This document shows positions 15,456 to 24,174 of a stretch of 64,000 bases of DNA, one piece after another (the first letter of the stretch is position 1; the number at the start of each line of letters is the position of its first letter). The stretch is from RUG100 sp034927505 (GTDB lineage Bacteria > Bacillota > Clostridia > Peptostreptococcales > Anaerovoracaceae). Both the position numbers and the translations under genes were made by a program. Location: assembly GCA_034927505.1 (NCBI GenBank), contig JAYFPY010000004.1:34076-98075 (forward strand), read 5' to 3'. The notes beneath the pieces were generated by a model. That model had not been told where the DNA came from, ran no database searches, and saw only the letters and a list, made by a program, of their open reading frames with translations.

Positions 15456-16070
15456 CTATTTTATTTCTTTTCCGCTGTAGTCCGCTGCCAGCTGTATCAG
15501 CCTCAAGCTGACCAGTGCCGCTCCGATTATCAGCAGCATCTGCGCTGCCATCCCGATGCCGCCTGAAATGGTGCTCCGGCCTGATGCAAAAAAGCTCCCC
15601 AGGACCAGCGCGCATACGACCAGGCCCATATACAGTTTCTTTGCGTATGTCATCCTTTTACCGGTCTTTTCATCCCTGTTTTTTTCTGCCAGCGCCCCGG
15701 CTCCGTTCATATAATTGTATATGCCCAGCATGAGTATTATAACTGAGGCAAAGTCGATCGCCAGTGCAAACACCATCAGCGCCGTCGATCCTGTCATGAT
15801 CCCTCGTATCCCCAGAGGATACGACAGACCCTTCAGGATAGCCGCAGTTATTACAAAGCCCCGGCCCCAAATAAAGCCCCGGCCGTAGCTTCCCACCAGA
15901 GACACTCCGATGATCTCGGCGATCAGCGCCGCTCCGGATACTCCTATGAAAGTAAAGTAATAACTATATCCCAAGTCCAGCAGCATGAACAGCCCTGCGA
16001 CTGCATCGATGACCATGCCCAGCCCGAACCATAAAAATCCATTGAGCCTGTATTGTATTTTATATTCCAT
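15456..16070 (-). CDS. Multi-pass membrane protein, paralogue of the next gene
   Basis: This 204-residue protein has about six hydrophobic helices and short loops. No family was recognised. It shares layout with the upstream 210-residue gene: a helix ending IYNYMNGAGALAEKN (versus FYTYYRLLQGAASLARRN), a basic mid-loop (DEKTGKRMTYAKK), two helices, and a terminal SLRLIQLAADYSGKEIK (versus LRLCMLMLRAYDKVYGKEVR). The two are therefore diverged tandem duplicates and may form a heteromeric complex. It overlaps or abuts the upstream gene and is likely controlled by the divergent ArsR-type regulator. Confidence 0.65.
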   Translation of the reverse strand: MEYKIQYRLNGFLWFGLGMVIDAVAGLFMLLDLGYSYYFTFIGVSGAALIAEIIGVSLVGSYGRGFIWGRGFVITAAILKGLSYPLGIRGIMTGSTALMVFALAIDFASVIILMLGIYNYMNGAGALAEKNRDEKTGKRMTYAKKLYMGLVVCALVLGSFFASGRSTISGGIGMAAQMLLIIGAALVSLRLIQLAADYSGKEIK

Positions 16071-16703
16071 TTATCTTACTTCCTTTCCATAGACCTTGTC
16101 GTACGCCCGAAGCATGAGCATGCACAGACGCAGCTGTGCTGCCAGCACGATCAGCCCCATCACTCCGGTTGCTGCGTATTCTATATTCGGATCGAACATC
16201 CCTGAAATCGGTATGAGTATGAAACAGATCATTATTATCACAAATGATTTCTTCCCTCTGCCATCGCATTTTACTGCGATTTTCTCGCTGCCGTTCCTTC
16301 TGGCCAGAGAAGCCGCCCCCTGCAGCAAACGGTAGTATGTGTAAAACATCCCTATGATGGTAATGTAGTTCATCAGCATCACATTGAAAGAAATAAATGC
16401 CTGATCGCCCATATTATTATTAATGTTACCGTATGCCATCATTGCTTCGATAAAAACAACAGCCATCATTACCGCTGCACATATCATTGTCCTTGCAAAA
16501 GCCGGATGATATTTTTTGATCTTGTTGGTCCCCATCAGGATCAGAAACCATGACAGCAGTAAAAGGCCCATATAGCCGAACTCTGCCAAATTCCATGTTC
16601 TGAACATCCTGACAGCTTCAAGAGCCAGCTGATCCAGCGCGATTACCACAAGGCCTATAACAGCAGTCTTCAGCCCGCCCAGTTTGTATCTGTTATTTTT
16701 CAT
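16071..16703 (-). CDS. Multi-pass membrane protein, paralogue of the preceding entry
   Basis: This 210-residue protein has about six hydrophobic segments; family not recognised. The ATG at 16703 is 6 nt after GGAGAG; the longer in-frame extension upstream runs through the divergent regulator gene and is rejected. A basic cytoplasmic-type loop (RRNGSEKIAVKCDGRGKK) separates helices 4 and 5. The gene is divergent from the ArsR-type regulator, sharing a 140-bp region with a perfect palindrome, so repression by that regulator is likely. The pair could be a two-component efflux or sensing membrane system. Confidence 0.7.
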   Translation of the reverse strand: MKNNRYKLGGLKTAVIGLVVIALDQLALEAVRMFRTWNLAEFGYMGLLLLSWFLILMGTNKIKKYHPAFARTMICAAVMMAVVFIEAMMAYGNINNNMGDQAFISFNVMLMNYITIIGMFYTYYRLLQGAASLARRNGSEKIAVKCDGRGKKSFVIIMICFILIPISGMFDPNIEYAATGVMGLIVLAAQLRLCMLMLRAYDKVYGKEVR

Positions 16704-16744
16704 AAAAATCTCTCCGCTGTCGGATCGTCCGACTTTTATATTAT

Positions 16745-16760
16745 CCCATACTTGTATGGG
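16745..16760. promoter_or_regulatory. Palindromic operator candidate for ArsR-type regulator
   Basis: CCCATAC-TT-GTATGGG is a perfect 7-bp inverted repeat between the divergent membrane-protein and ArsR genes. A -35-like TTGACA of the rightward promoter starts 14 bp beyond it (16774). Position and symmetry fit a winged-helix dimer site controlling both directions. Confidence 0.5.
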
Positions 16761-16844
16761 CATTTCAAGGTATTGACATATGCTTTGTAATGTTGTATCG
16801 TAATTAGACGATGTTTTATACAGTTTGGGGAAGGGAAGAAAACT

Positions 16845-17162
16845 ATGCGTATACGAAAAGACAATGACGAAATACTCGATGATGAGGTCTCTTTGATGGC
16901 CCAATGCTCCGATGCACTTGCACATCCTGCCAGGATCCGTATGTTCAGGCATATCATGGCCTGCAACAAATCTCTGGCAAGAGTCTGCAACAAAGATCTT
17001 GTAGGGACTTTTGATTATTCCCAGGCAACGATCTCTCAGCATATCAAAAAACTCATCACATCCGGGCTGGTGAATGCAAAACGAGAAGACCGCTACACTT
17101 ACTACTACGCCAATATCGGCACCCTTATGAAATATCTGGATGTAACTAAAAAGTTTGAATAA
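16845..17162 (+). CDS. ArsR-family winged-helix regulator
   Basis: This 105-residue protein has the ArsR layout: LAHPARIRMFRHIM, then FDYSQATISQHIKKLITSGLVNAKREDRYTYYYAN as recognition helix and wing. A helix with CNKSLARVCNKD carries two Cys, which could be a metal or redox sensor; the classic ELCVCDL site is not present. A Shine-Dalgarno (GGGAAG) precedes the ATG. It is divergent from the two membrane-protein genes and its stop lies next to the stop of the convergent HD gene. Probably represses the membrane pair. Confidence 0.8.
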   Translation: MRIRKDNDEILDDEVSLMAQCSDALAHPARIRMFRHIMACNKSLARVCNKDLVGTFDYSQATISQHIKKLITSGLVNAKREDRYTYYYANIGTLMKYLDVTKKFE

Positions 17163-17163
17163 A

Positions 17164-17661
17164 CTATGAGTTTTGAATAAGCGACAACGAAGGATCACCT
17201 GCCATTTTTTCCAGGCGGTTTTTTTGTCCTTCATTTGCAAAGCCAAAACCATACTGGTAGAAATCTATCACATCAGCATCCTTTACCAGTTCTTCCAACG
17301 GCGTTCCCACTTCACTTTTTCTGCTGTGATTTTTTACAGCGATGGCTATTGCTTCGATCTCACCTTCCGAAAACAATTCCGTTGTCCTCAGAAAATCCTG
17401 TACCGGACCGAAACCGAATTCGGCATGGCCTTCCTGTTTCCCGTTTATTATCCTGCCGTAATCATGGCAGGCGCAGGCGCAGGCCGACAGGATCGGATCC
17501 AAGCCTCTATGCTGTGCCAGCATATATCCTACCTTTGCGCAACTGACAAGATGGACCCGTTCCCACTGTATCCAGTGATCCCTTTCCTCCTCCTGCACCA
17601 GCTTTTCATATTTATCTACTTCTTTCAGCAGTGCTCCCTGCAGTCTCAGTATTTTTTTCAT
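17164..17661 (-). CDS. HD-domain phosphohydrolase-like protein
   Basis: This 165-residue protein carries ERVHLVSCAKVGYML, ACACACHDYGRII (the HD pair) and IAIAVKNHS, EELVKDADVIDFYQYGF (the late His and Asp), the metal-binding set of HD-domain hydrolases. The substrate cannot be told. Its start overlaps the stop of rlmH by 4 bp, so it is third in a walJ-rlmH-HD operon. Confidence 0.75.
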   Translation of the reverse strand: MKKILRLQGALLKEVDKYEKLVQEEERDHWIQWERVHLVSCAKVGYMLAQHRGLDPILSACACACHDYGRIINGKQEGHAEFGFGPVQDFLRTTELFSEGEIEAIAIAVKNHSRKSEVGTPLEELVKDADVIDFYQYGFGFANEGQKNRLEKMAGDPSLSLIQNS

Positions 17662-18107
17662 TTATGATACTTCTCTTTCTTTATTATCTTAAAACTCCTG
17701 TATATCTGTTCCAGCAGAATGATCCTCATCATCTGATGGGGGAATGTCATGCTTGAAAATGACAGCTTGAGATCGGACCGCCCGCTGACCCGCTCCGATA
17801 AGCCGTTGGACCCTCCGATCACAAAGGCCAGGCTGCTGTGTCCCCTGATTCCCAGCTGCTGTATTTTATCGGCCAGTTCCTCGCTGGAAAAGGCTTTCCC
17901 TTTGATCTCGAGAGTTATGACATAGTCTTCCTTTTTGATTTTTTTCAGGATATCTTCCCCTTCTTCATTGATGTCGTCTGACCGGCTTTCCTTCAGTTCC
18001 TGTATCTCGATGCGACAGTAAGCTCCCAGTCTTTTGACATATTCGCCTGCTGCCTGTGTCCAGTATTTTTCTTTCAGTTTCCCAATGCATATTATTTTTA
18101 TATTCAC
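17658..18107 (-). CDS. rlmH: 23S rRNA (pseudouridine1915-N3)-methyltransferase RlmH
   Basis: This 149-residue SPOUT-class methyltransferase methylates pseudouridine 1915 in helix 69 of 23S rRNA using SAM. It has the family start MNIKIICIGKLKEKYW and the SAM-binding knot SLAFVIGGSNGLSERV followed by LSFSSMTFPHQMMRIILLEQIYRSFKI. Length is slightly below the usual 155-159. It lies 12 bp downstream of the MBL-fold gene, the common Firmicutes order walJ-rlmH. Confidence 0.92.
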   Translation of the reverse strand: MNIKIICIGKLKEKYWTQAAGEYVKRLGAYCRIEIQELKESRSDDINEEGEDILKKIKKEDYVITLEIKGKAFSSEELADKIQQLGIRGHSSLAFVIGGSNGLSERVSGRSDLKLSFSSMTFPHQMMRIILLEQIYRSFKIIKKEKYHK

Positions 18108-18119
18108 TGTTTTCCTCTT

Positions 18120-18914
18120 TCAGACCTGATATACCGGGCTGACTTTATCACGGACAACTACATCCATTTTAAGTCTGCCGCCCGTATGTATCCCGGCTTC
18201 CTCCAGTATGTTTTTTATGGTGATCTCGGCCATTTCAGGAGTGTTGTTTTCCCGGCTGAGATGAGATAAAAGGATCTGTCTTTCCTTGTCGTTTTCTTCC
18301 ACAAGACGGCAGATGCATTCTCCTGCAGCTTCGTTGGACAGATGACCTTCATCACTGAGTATCCTTCGTTTGACCTGATACGGGTATCTGCACATCCGCA
18401 GTACATCCACATCGTGATTGGCCTCCAGAGCAAGGAGATCGGCGTCTTTTATCTCTTCGAATATGTCTTCACTGACATATCCTGTGTCGGTCACTATGCT
18501 GATCTGCCTTCCGTTGCTTCTGAACGAATACCCGACTGAATCGGCTGCGTCGTGACTGGTGCTGAATGAATGCACTTCAATATCGCCGACAACAAAACTG
18601 TCGCCGCTGATGAATGTTACCTGCCGCTCTTCGGGAACAAGCTCCGCTATATATTGCCAGGTACTTATGTTTGAATAGGTTATTGCCTCGCAGCTTTTCT
18701 TCGCTACTATACGCAGGCTCTTTACATGATCTGAATGTTCATGTGTGATGAGGATACCGTTTACATCCTCCGGCTCCAGCCCTACACTGTCCAGTCCCGC
18801 AAATATTTTTTTCCCGCTGATCCCGCAGTCTACCAGCAGTACAGTCTCATCGGTCCTGATCATATATGAATTGCCGCTGCTGCCGCTGGAAAAAGAACAA
18901 AATTCCAAATACAT
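18120..18914 (-). CDS. walJ: WalJ/YycJ-type MBL-fold metallohydrolase
   Basis: This 264-residue metallo-beta-lactamase-fold protein has CSFSSGSSGNSYMI, the metal motif GILITHEHSDHVKSL, IVTDTGYVSED and LLALEANHDVDVLR, matching the WalJ/YycJ family of cytoplasmic exonuclease-like proteins. In Bacilli it sits at the end of the walRK cluster; here there is no walRK, only rlmH and an HD gene downstream. Confidence 0.85.
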   Translation of the reverse strand: MYLEFCSFSSGSSGNSYMIRTDETVLLVDCGISGKKIFAGLDSVGLEPEDVNGILITHEHSDHVKSLRIVAKKSCEAITYSNISTWQYIAELVPEERQVTFISGDSFVVGDIEVHSFSTSHDAADSVGYSFRSNGRQISIVTDTGYVSEDIFEEIKDADLLALEANHDVDVLRMCRYPYQVKRRILSDEGHLSNEAAGECICRLVEENDKERQILLSHLSRENNTPEMAEITIKNILEEAGIHTGGRLKMDVVVRDKVSPVYQV

Positions 18915-19052
18915 TTACCTTCTTTCTCTGATTCCTTTCGTATCTCTGAATCACATATTAAATTGTACCACAAATAGCTGCAGGTTGAACCAAAAATCTC
19001 CTCTTGCCACAAAAGCCTCTTTGCCCCATAATATACAGGATGGAGGAATGAT

Positions 19053-19598
19053 ATGGCTGTATTGAAAATATATACTGACGGAGCCTGCTCCGGCAATCAG
19101 AATGAAGAGAATGTCGGCGGCTGGGGTGCCGTCCTGGAATACGGAGAGCACCAAAAGGAACTTTGCGGCGGGCAGATAAACACTACCAACAATCGTATGG
19201 AAATGACTGCGCTGCTGTCTGCTTTTCAGGCTGTAAAAAAGGAAGGACAGACCATAGAGATCTATTCCGACAGTTCATACCTGATGGATTGTTTTCGACA
19301 GAAATGGTATGTCAACTGGCTGAGGAACGGCTGGAAGACCGCATCGAAAAAGCCGGTGGAAAACCGGGATCTGTGGGAACAGCTGCTGCCTTATCTCGAG
19401 CGGCACAGCATTACTTTTTTCCGTGTCAAAGGACATGTATCGCTGGATCACCCTTCCACAAACAAAGAGAAACTGTATAATAAATTTGTTGAATGGAACG
19501 GAGCCCGTTTCACTTTTGAAGAATTTGCCTATATTACCGATATGAACAACCGAGCGGACAGGCTTGCCAACGACGGTATGGATAAATACCGGGACTGA
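19053..19598 (+). CDS. rnhA: Ribonuclease HI
   Basis: This 181-residue enzyme cleaves RNA in RNA:DNA hybrids. Catalytic acids are visible in YTDGACSGN, NNRMEMTALL, IEIYSDSSYLMD and NNRADRLAND. It is longer than E. coli RNase HI (155): about 25 extra residues between the catalytic His region (VKGHVSLDHPSTNKEK) and the last Asp (WNGARFTFEEFAYITD) form an insertion seen in some clostridial enzymes. The TGA stop abuts the stop of the convergent EFR1 gene. Confidence 0.9.
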   Translation: MAVLKIYTDGACSGNQNEENVGGWGAVLEYGEHQKELCGGQINTTNNRMEMTALLSAFQAVKKEGQTIEIYSDSSYLMDCFRQKWYVNWLRNGWKTASKKPVENRDLWEQLLPYLERHSITFFRVKGHVSLDHPSTNKEKLYNKFVEWNGARFTFEEFAYITDMNNRADRLANDGMDKYRD

Positions 19599-20360
19599 CT
19601 ACAGATATTTTGCGCCGTCCCTTTCGAACATATATCGGCCAAGATCCTGCTCTTTTTTCTTGCCTCCGTAGAGTATCGCTGTTACCGGACATACATTTAT
19701 GCAGGCCATGCACTGTGAGCATTTTGCATATTTCCATTCCGGTCTGTCTCCGTCCATTCTGATGATATCCATATGACATACATCTGCACACATACCGCAT
19801 CCGGTGCAGTCATCTGTTACAGAAAACACACCTGTTCCTCTTGCGAATTTATTGAATCCGCCGAACCCGAACGAAGATTTGAGAAATGTTCCGGATCCTC
19901 TGCAGACATCCGTGACCGTTCTTTTTTCTTTTACGGCACTGCAGATCTCCGGGATCTTTTCCCGGGCTTCCGTTATTTTTTTTCGTATGGTCTCTTCATC
20001 GTCCAGCGGTGACGGAACGTAATTCGCAGGCATTGCCACAGACCACGCGCCTTTTACAGGAAAAAATTTCGAAAGTATTTTGATGGTATTTCCCGCTTCA
20101 GAACTGCAGGTGCATACAGCGAAGGTATATTTCCCGTCTGCCTTCAACCTGCCTGCAAAATCCGAAACGATCTCAGGCGGCCCCCAGGCGTACACCGGAA
20201 ACACCAGTCCGATCCTTTCGCCTGAAGATATGCTGCAATCATCACCGCACTCACCTTCCGGATCGCATTTGGTCATGTCAACAGCCTTGTCGTCGAGCCC
20301 CTTTGCGATCTCCTCTGCTATCCATTTTGAATTCCCTGTACCTGAAAAATAGTATATCAT
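19599..20360 (-). CDS. EFR1-type flavodoxin/ferredoxin fusion protein
   Basis: This 253-residue electron carrier has an N-terminal flavodoxin-like FMN site (YYFSGTGNSKWIAEEIAKGL) and C-terminal ferredoxin motifs CTGCGMCADVCHMD and CSQCMACINVCP for two [4Fe-4S] clusters. A longer frame exists upstream, but the ATG at 20360 places the flavodoxin strand at the N-terminus and overlaps the alkD stop by 4 bp. Last gene of the ior operon; it could exchange electrons with ferredoxin reduced by the oxidoreductase. Confidence 0.85.
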   Translation of the reverse strand: MIYYFSGTGNSKWIAEEIAKGLDDKAVDMTKCDPEGECGDDCSISSGERIGLVFPVYAWGPPEIVSDFAGRLKADGKYTFAVCTCSSEAGNTIKILSKFFPVKGAWSVAMPANYVPSPLDDEETIRKKITEAREKIPEICSAVKEKRTVTDVCRGSGTFLKSSFGFGGFNKFARGTGVFSVTDDCTGCGMCADVCHMDIIRMDGDRPEWKYAKCSQCMACINVCPVTAILYGGKKKEQDLGRYMFERDGAKYL

Positions 20361-21079
20361 TTTCTCTTCAGCTCCTTCAGTCTTTCTTTCTCTTCCTTTG
20401 GGACTCTGTAAGATTCCCTTATTTTTTGTATGGCCTTGTTCTGCGTCACATCGTCCAGCCTGCCGCTTTGCAGCAGCTCCTCGGTTTCTTCCGGAAATTT
20501 CACGAAACACACAGATATTAGCCAGGCGGCCGCCATCATCACATAATATTTTTCTGTATCCACTGCAGCCGCATCATTCAATATACTTTTTATATATTCC
20601 GGATCCCTGTCCGGCGCGCTGCCGTTGACAAAATGATCCATGATCATTACCAGCCCAAACCTTTTTTTAAATTCGCCGTCTGCTTTCAGCAGGCTGCGGA
20701 GAAATCTCATCCCCCGCTCCGGCTCTTTCCTTACGATCTTCATTGTTGATGCACAACTGTCGCATGTAGCCCAGTCGTGAATATAGGGAATAAACTGCGA
20801 CACCGCCTCTTCCCATTCGTCATAATCATGCGTTGCATATCCTATGGCCATGCCGTGTATCATACGTTCCTCATACATGCAGTCCCGGGGAAGCTGATCG
20901 ATATACTCTTTAAAATTTTCTTTCGCCAGCTTTTTCGCAACAGTACGGACCTTCGGTATCCGGATGCCGATAACTTTGTCAGTGTCGACCCCGGGTATCA
21001 GCCGGCAGTTGAATTCTTTGTAAGCTTCGTCTTTCGCCGCCATCAGTTCCTGCAAAATTTCTTCACGCACAGAACTCAT
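20357..21079 (-). CDS. AlkD-like DNA alkylation repair protein
   Basis: This is a 240-residue HEAT-repeat DNA glycosylase-like protein (DNA_alkylation family). Recognisable pieces are MGIRIPKVRTVAKKLAK-like IGIRIPKVRTVAKKL, WEEAVSQFIPYIHDWATCDSCAS and YYVMMAAAWLISVCFVKFPEE. The ATG at 21079 (8 nt after AAGGGAG) is preferred to the one at 21085. Its start overlaps the elyC stop (TAATG). Enzyme activity is not certain, since many members are specialised. Confidence 0.82.
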   Translation of the reverse strand: MSSVREEILQELMAAKDEAYKEFNCRLIPGVDTDKVIGIRIPKVRTVAKKLAKENFKEYIDQLPRDCMYEERMIHGMAIGYATHDYDEWEEAVSQFIPYIHDWATCDSCASTMKIVRKEPERGMRFLRSLLKADGEFKKRFGLVMIMDHFVNGSAPDRDPEYIKSILNDAAAVDTEKYYVMMAAAWLISVCFVKFPEETEELLQSGRLDDVTQNKAIQKIRESYRVPKEEKERLKELKRK

Positions 21080-21771
21080 TACCATGACTCCCTTCCGTCG
21101 CCGGTTATGGGAATGGAATCTCCAAGATAAGTCGGCTCCGGTTTATATATGCATTTGACAAAATCTTTGTCCCGGGCGACGACCTCCCTCAGGTCTCTCA
21201 TCGTCTGCCCGCCGTATCTTTTCTGATCTGCAGCAACTCCGCTGACTGTCATACCTAGTTTTTTACCGATGTACAGTGCTCTGTATTCATGATATCCCTG
21301 AGTCACTACCACCGCATTTTTTACATCGAATATGGCTCCTGCACGATACATAGTTTCGTAAGTCGAAAACCCGGCGTGGTCGAGAAAAATATCTTTTCCC
21401 TTCACCCCGTGGTCGATCATGTATTCCTTCATGCATTTTACTTCATTGTATTCGATCTGCCCGTTGTCTCCTGACAGGAGCAGCTTTTTGCTGACGCCCT
21501 GTTTGTACAGATACAGTCCCACATCCAGGCGGTCCTTCAGCATCAGCGTCGGAGATCCGTCAGCCCTGACTCCGGCTCCCAAAATCAGTATACAATCCGC
21601 ATTTTGATCCTTCAGCACAGCGAGCTCACTGCCATCCAGAGACACGTCTTCGCTGTCTACCGCTGCAGCAATGTCGCCCCCCGCAGAACCCACTACAATA
21701 AAGTTGATCCCCAAAACTATGACCGCTGCAGCTATTACGAATATCATGACCCCTTTTAAGATCTTTCTCAT
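21079..21771 (-). CDS. ElyC/SanA/YdcF-family membrane-anchored protein (DUF218)
   Basis: This 230-residue protein has one N-terminal membrane helix (VMIFVIAAAVIVLGINFIVV) and a DUF218 domain: CILILGAGVRADGSPTLMLKDRLD, LLLSGDNGQIEYNEVKCMKEYM, AVVVTQGYHEYRALYIGKKLG. SanA/ElyC members act in envelope maintenance; the biochemical reaction is unsettled. Start overlaps the transporter stop by 4 bp. Confidence 0.85.
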   Translation of the reverse strand: MRKILKGVMIFVIAAAVIVLGINFIVVGSAGGDIAAAVDSEDVSLDGSELAVLKDQNADCILILGAGVRADGSPTLMLKDRLDVGLYLYKQGVSKKLLLSGDNGQIEYNEVKCMKEYMIDHGVKGKDIFLDHAGFSTYETMYRAGAIFDVKNAVVVTQGYHEYRALYIGKKLGMTVSGVAADQKRYGGQTMRDLREVVARDKDFVKCIYKPEPTYLGDSIPITGDGRESW

Positions 21772-22979
21772 TTCACGCCTTTCATTCTGCTGACCACGAA
21801 TCCTACTACGATAGCAGCAACCGCCAGAACAGCCACCATTATAAATGTAGTCCCGTATTCACCGCCTGCTTTTTCGATCAGAGCACTTGAAATCATCGGT
21901 CCGATTATCGCTGCCGGTATGAGAAGGAAATTGCACAGACTGAAATTGACCGGATAATTTTTCGGGCCGAATGTCTTATGTATATATGCCGACGTTACAG
22001 CCGGTGCGCTGCCATAACTCATTCCAATGAGCAGCATGCCTATTATGATCAGCGCTGCACTGTCTGCAGATGCTCCGGCAATCAAAAGTATTCCACCGAT
22101 GAGTATGCACAGTGCCGGCAGCAGTACTGCCGGTCCTTTTCCCCATTTGTCGAAAGTCGCTCCGAACACTACACGTCCGCAGCCGTTGAACACTGAAACC
22201 AGCAGTCCAAGAACGGCCGCTGCGCCAAAGGCAACTGCGATGGTCGCCGCACTGTTGATGACCAGAAGGCCTGCCGAGCAGACCAGTATCCCCCATACGA
22301 ATATCAGCCAGAAAGCCGGTGTCTTCAGCATTTTGCCCGGCGTGATATCCACCGCTGCATCTCCTCCGGCTGCAGTTTCCTTTTTAGCACCGATACTGTC
22401 CGGCACACGAAGGAACAGTCCTCCGATCACCAGGACTATCGGAACCACTATGGCCAATATCAGAAATGCTCTGAACAGGCCGCCTGCCGATACCATGGCG
22501 TTTACTGCTGTTCCCAGAATTATCCCGCCGAAACCGAATCCCATCATCTGGATGCCGCTGGCAAGTCCTGCTTTGTCCGGAAACCATTTGTTCACCGCGC
22601 CCAGTATGTTGACGTATCCGATGCCGACTCCTCCTCCGCAGAAGAATCCATACAGCACATAGAGAAGGTACAGGCTGGTCGTCGGACTGCCTGTATCCAG
22701 TCTGGATACTCCGAAAAATCCGATGAAGAGCATTATTGCCGAAATCATCACTATGATCCCCGGCTTCATCTTCATAGCCATCTTGCCGCCGGCGAATCCG
22801 CCCACGCAGAAGAAAACCATCGATATGGTGAATGTCATCGATATCTGAGATACCGACCATGACGGGAAAGCCGCTGACAGCGGCGCTCTGAATATGGACC
22901 AGGCGTACAGCAGGCCCAAAAATATCAGCATTATCGTCCCTATGAACAGATATCCCCATCTTCTTTTATTCGTTTCCAT
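21768..22979 (-). CDS. OFA-type major facilitator transporter
   Basis: This 403-residue protein with about 12 membrane helices belongs to the oxalate/formate antiporter branch of the MFS (RRWGYLFIGTIMLIFLGLLYAWSIFRAPL, GFGFGGIILGTAV, GMSYGSAPAVTSAYIHKTFG). Helices are Gly/Ala rich and the central cytoplasmic loop (GAKKETAAGGDAAVDI) is short. Clustered with aminotransferase and indolepyruvate oxidoreductase, it may exchange aromatic amino acids for aryl-acetate products; that substrate is inference. Its start overlaps the end of the aminotransferase gene by 14 bp. Confidence 0.85.
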   Translation of the reverse strand: METNKRRWGYLFIGTIMLIFLGLLYAWSIFRAPLSAAFPSWSVSQISMTFTISMVFFCVGGFAGGKMAMKMKPGIIVMISAIMLFIGFFGVSRLDTGSPTTSLYLLYVLYGFFCGGGVGIGYVNILGAVNKWFPDKAGLASGIQMMGFGFGGIILGTAVNAMVSAGGLFRAFLILAIVVPIVLVIGGLFLRVPDSIGAKKETAAGGDAAVDITPGKMLKTPAFWLIFVWGILVCSAGLLVINSAATIAVAFGAAAVLGLLVSVFNGCGRVVFGATFDKWGKGPAVLLPALCILIGGILLIAGASADSAALIIIGMLLIGMSYGSAPAVTSAYIHKTFGPKNYPVNFSLCNFLLIPAAIIGPMISSALIEKAGGEYGTTFIMVAVLAVAAIVVGFVVSRMKGVK

Positions 22980-24162
22980 TGATTTCCTCCATTAACGCCT
23001 TGAATCCCGGCAGTGAATTTATGATCGTATCGTATGATACGCAGTAAGCTATCCTCACATATCCCGGACATGCAAAGGAGCTTCCCGGCACTACAAGTAT
23101 GTTATGATTTTTCGCCATGCGGCAGAATTCTTTGTCATCTTCTATGGGAGATTTTACAAACAAATAGAAAGCGCCTTCCGGCTTTATGCACTCATATCCC
23201 GCTTTCATCAGACCTCCATAGAGAGCCTGCCTGTTTTTATCATAAGCTGCTATGTCAGTTGTGCATTTTATACATCTTGCGGCAACCCGCTGCATCAGTG
23301 TAGGAGCATTGACAAATCCCAGGACACGGTTCGCAATGTTTGCAGCCGTGAAAAGATCATCAAAATCATCTGCTTCTGAAGGGATGACCAGATATCCGAT
23401 CCTCTCTCCCGGAAGAGAAAGGGATTTGCTCCACGAATATCCCACTATGGTGTTTTTATAAAAGCTGGTGACATACGGAACCTTGACTCCGTCATATACC
23501 AGTTCTCTGTACGGCTCATCGGATATTATGAAGATATCATGTCCGAATTCTTTTTCCTTTTTTGAGAGGATGGCCGCCAGTTTTTTCAGGGTCATTTCCG
23601 AATACACTACGCCTGTAGGATTGTTGGGAGAATTGATTATGACCGCATGAGTCTTCTCCGAGATCATCTCTTCCAGCTTTTTCAGATTCGGCATGAAGGT
23701 TTCAGTATCCGCCGGAACAGCCTTCAAAACGGCCCCGTGGTTTGCCGCATAGTTTCCGTACTCGACAAAGTACGGTGCGAAAGCCAGCACTTCATCCCCC
23801 GGATCCAGCAGTGTTTTCATGGCTACATTGAGCCCCCCTGCCGCGCCTACTGTCATTATTATGTTCTTTGATGTGAACCATGTTCCGTGAAGCCGGTTGA
23901 GATGTCTTGCCACAACCTCTCTTACATCGTCATATCCACTGTTGCTCTGATTGTATCCGTGGATAAAAGTGGAAGCTTCCTCGGCCAGGATGTCTTTTAT
24001 GGCCTGTTCCACTTCTTTCGGCGCAGGCACACTGGGATTTCCCAGACTGAAGTCGTATACATTCTCAGCGCCGACTTCCTTAGCCATGCGGGCTCCTTCT
24101 TCAAACATTGCCCTTATAGCTGAATTCCCCTGTATATAGGGCTTCATACTCTTTGCTGTCAT
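22966..24162 (-). CDS. PLP-dependent class I/II aminotransferase
   Basis: This 398-residue fold-type I aminotransferase has VYDFSLGNPSVPAP, the NSPNNPTGVVYSE segment, DEPYREL and the PLP lysine in GYSWSKSLSLPGERIGYL. N-terminal similarity is to aspartate/aromatic aminotransferases of anaerobes. Next to iorAB it most likely converts aromatic amino acids to arylpyruvates, the oxidoreductase substrates. Confidence 0.88.
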   Translation of the reverse strand: MTAKSMKPYIQGNSAIRAMFEEGARMAKEVGAENVYDFSLGNPSVPAPKEVEQAIKDILAEEASTFIHGYNQSNSGYDDVREVVARHLNRLHGTWFTSKNIIMTVGAAGGLNVAMKTLLDPGDEVLAFAPYFVEYGNYAANHGAVLKAVPADTETFMPNLKKLEEMISEKTHAVIINSPNNPTGVVYSEMTLKKLAAILSKKEKEFGHDIFIISDEPYRELVYDGVKVPYVTSFYKNTIVGYSWSKSLSLPGERIGYLVIPSEADDFDDLFTAANIANRVLGFVNAPTLMQRVAARCIKCTTDIAAYDKNRQALYGGLMKAGYECIKPEGAFYLFVKSPIEDDKEFCRMAKNHNILVVPGSSFACPGYVRIAYCVSYDTIINSLPGFKALMEEINGNE

Positions 24163-24174
24163 TTCCTTTTCCTC

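Noticed and set aside
16704..17252. Upstream extension of the 210-residue membrane protein to 393 residues
   Set aside because: The extra N-terminal part is antisense to the ArsR-type gene and crosses the operator; the ATG at 16703 has a good ribosome site.
20361..20510. Longer start of the EFR1 protein
   Set aside because: It is antisense-frame sequence inside alkD and would put 50 non-homologous residues before the flavodoxin strand.
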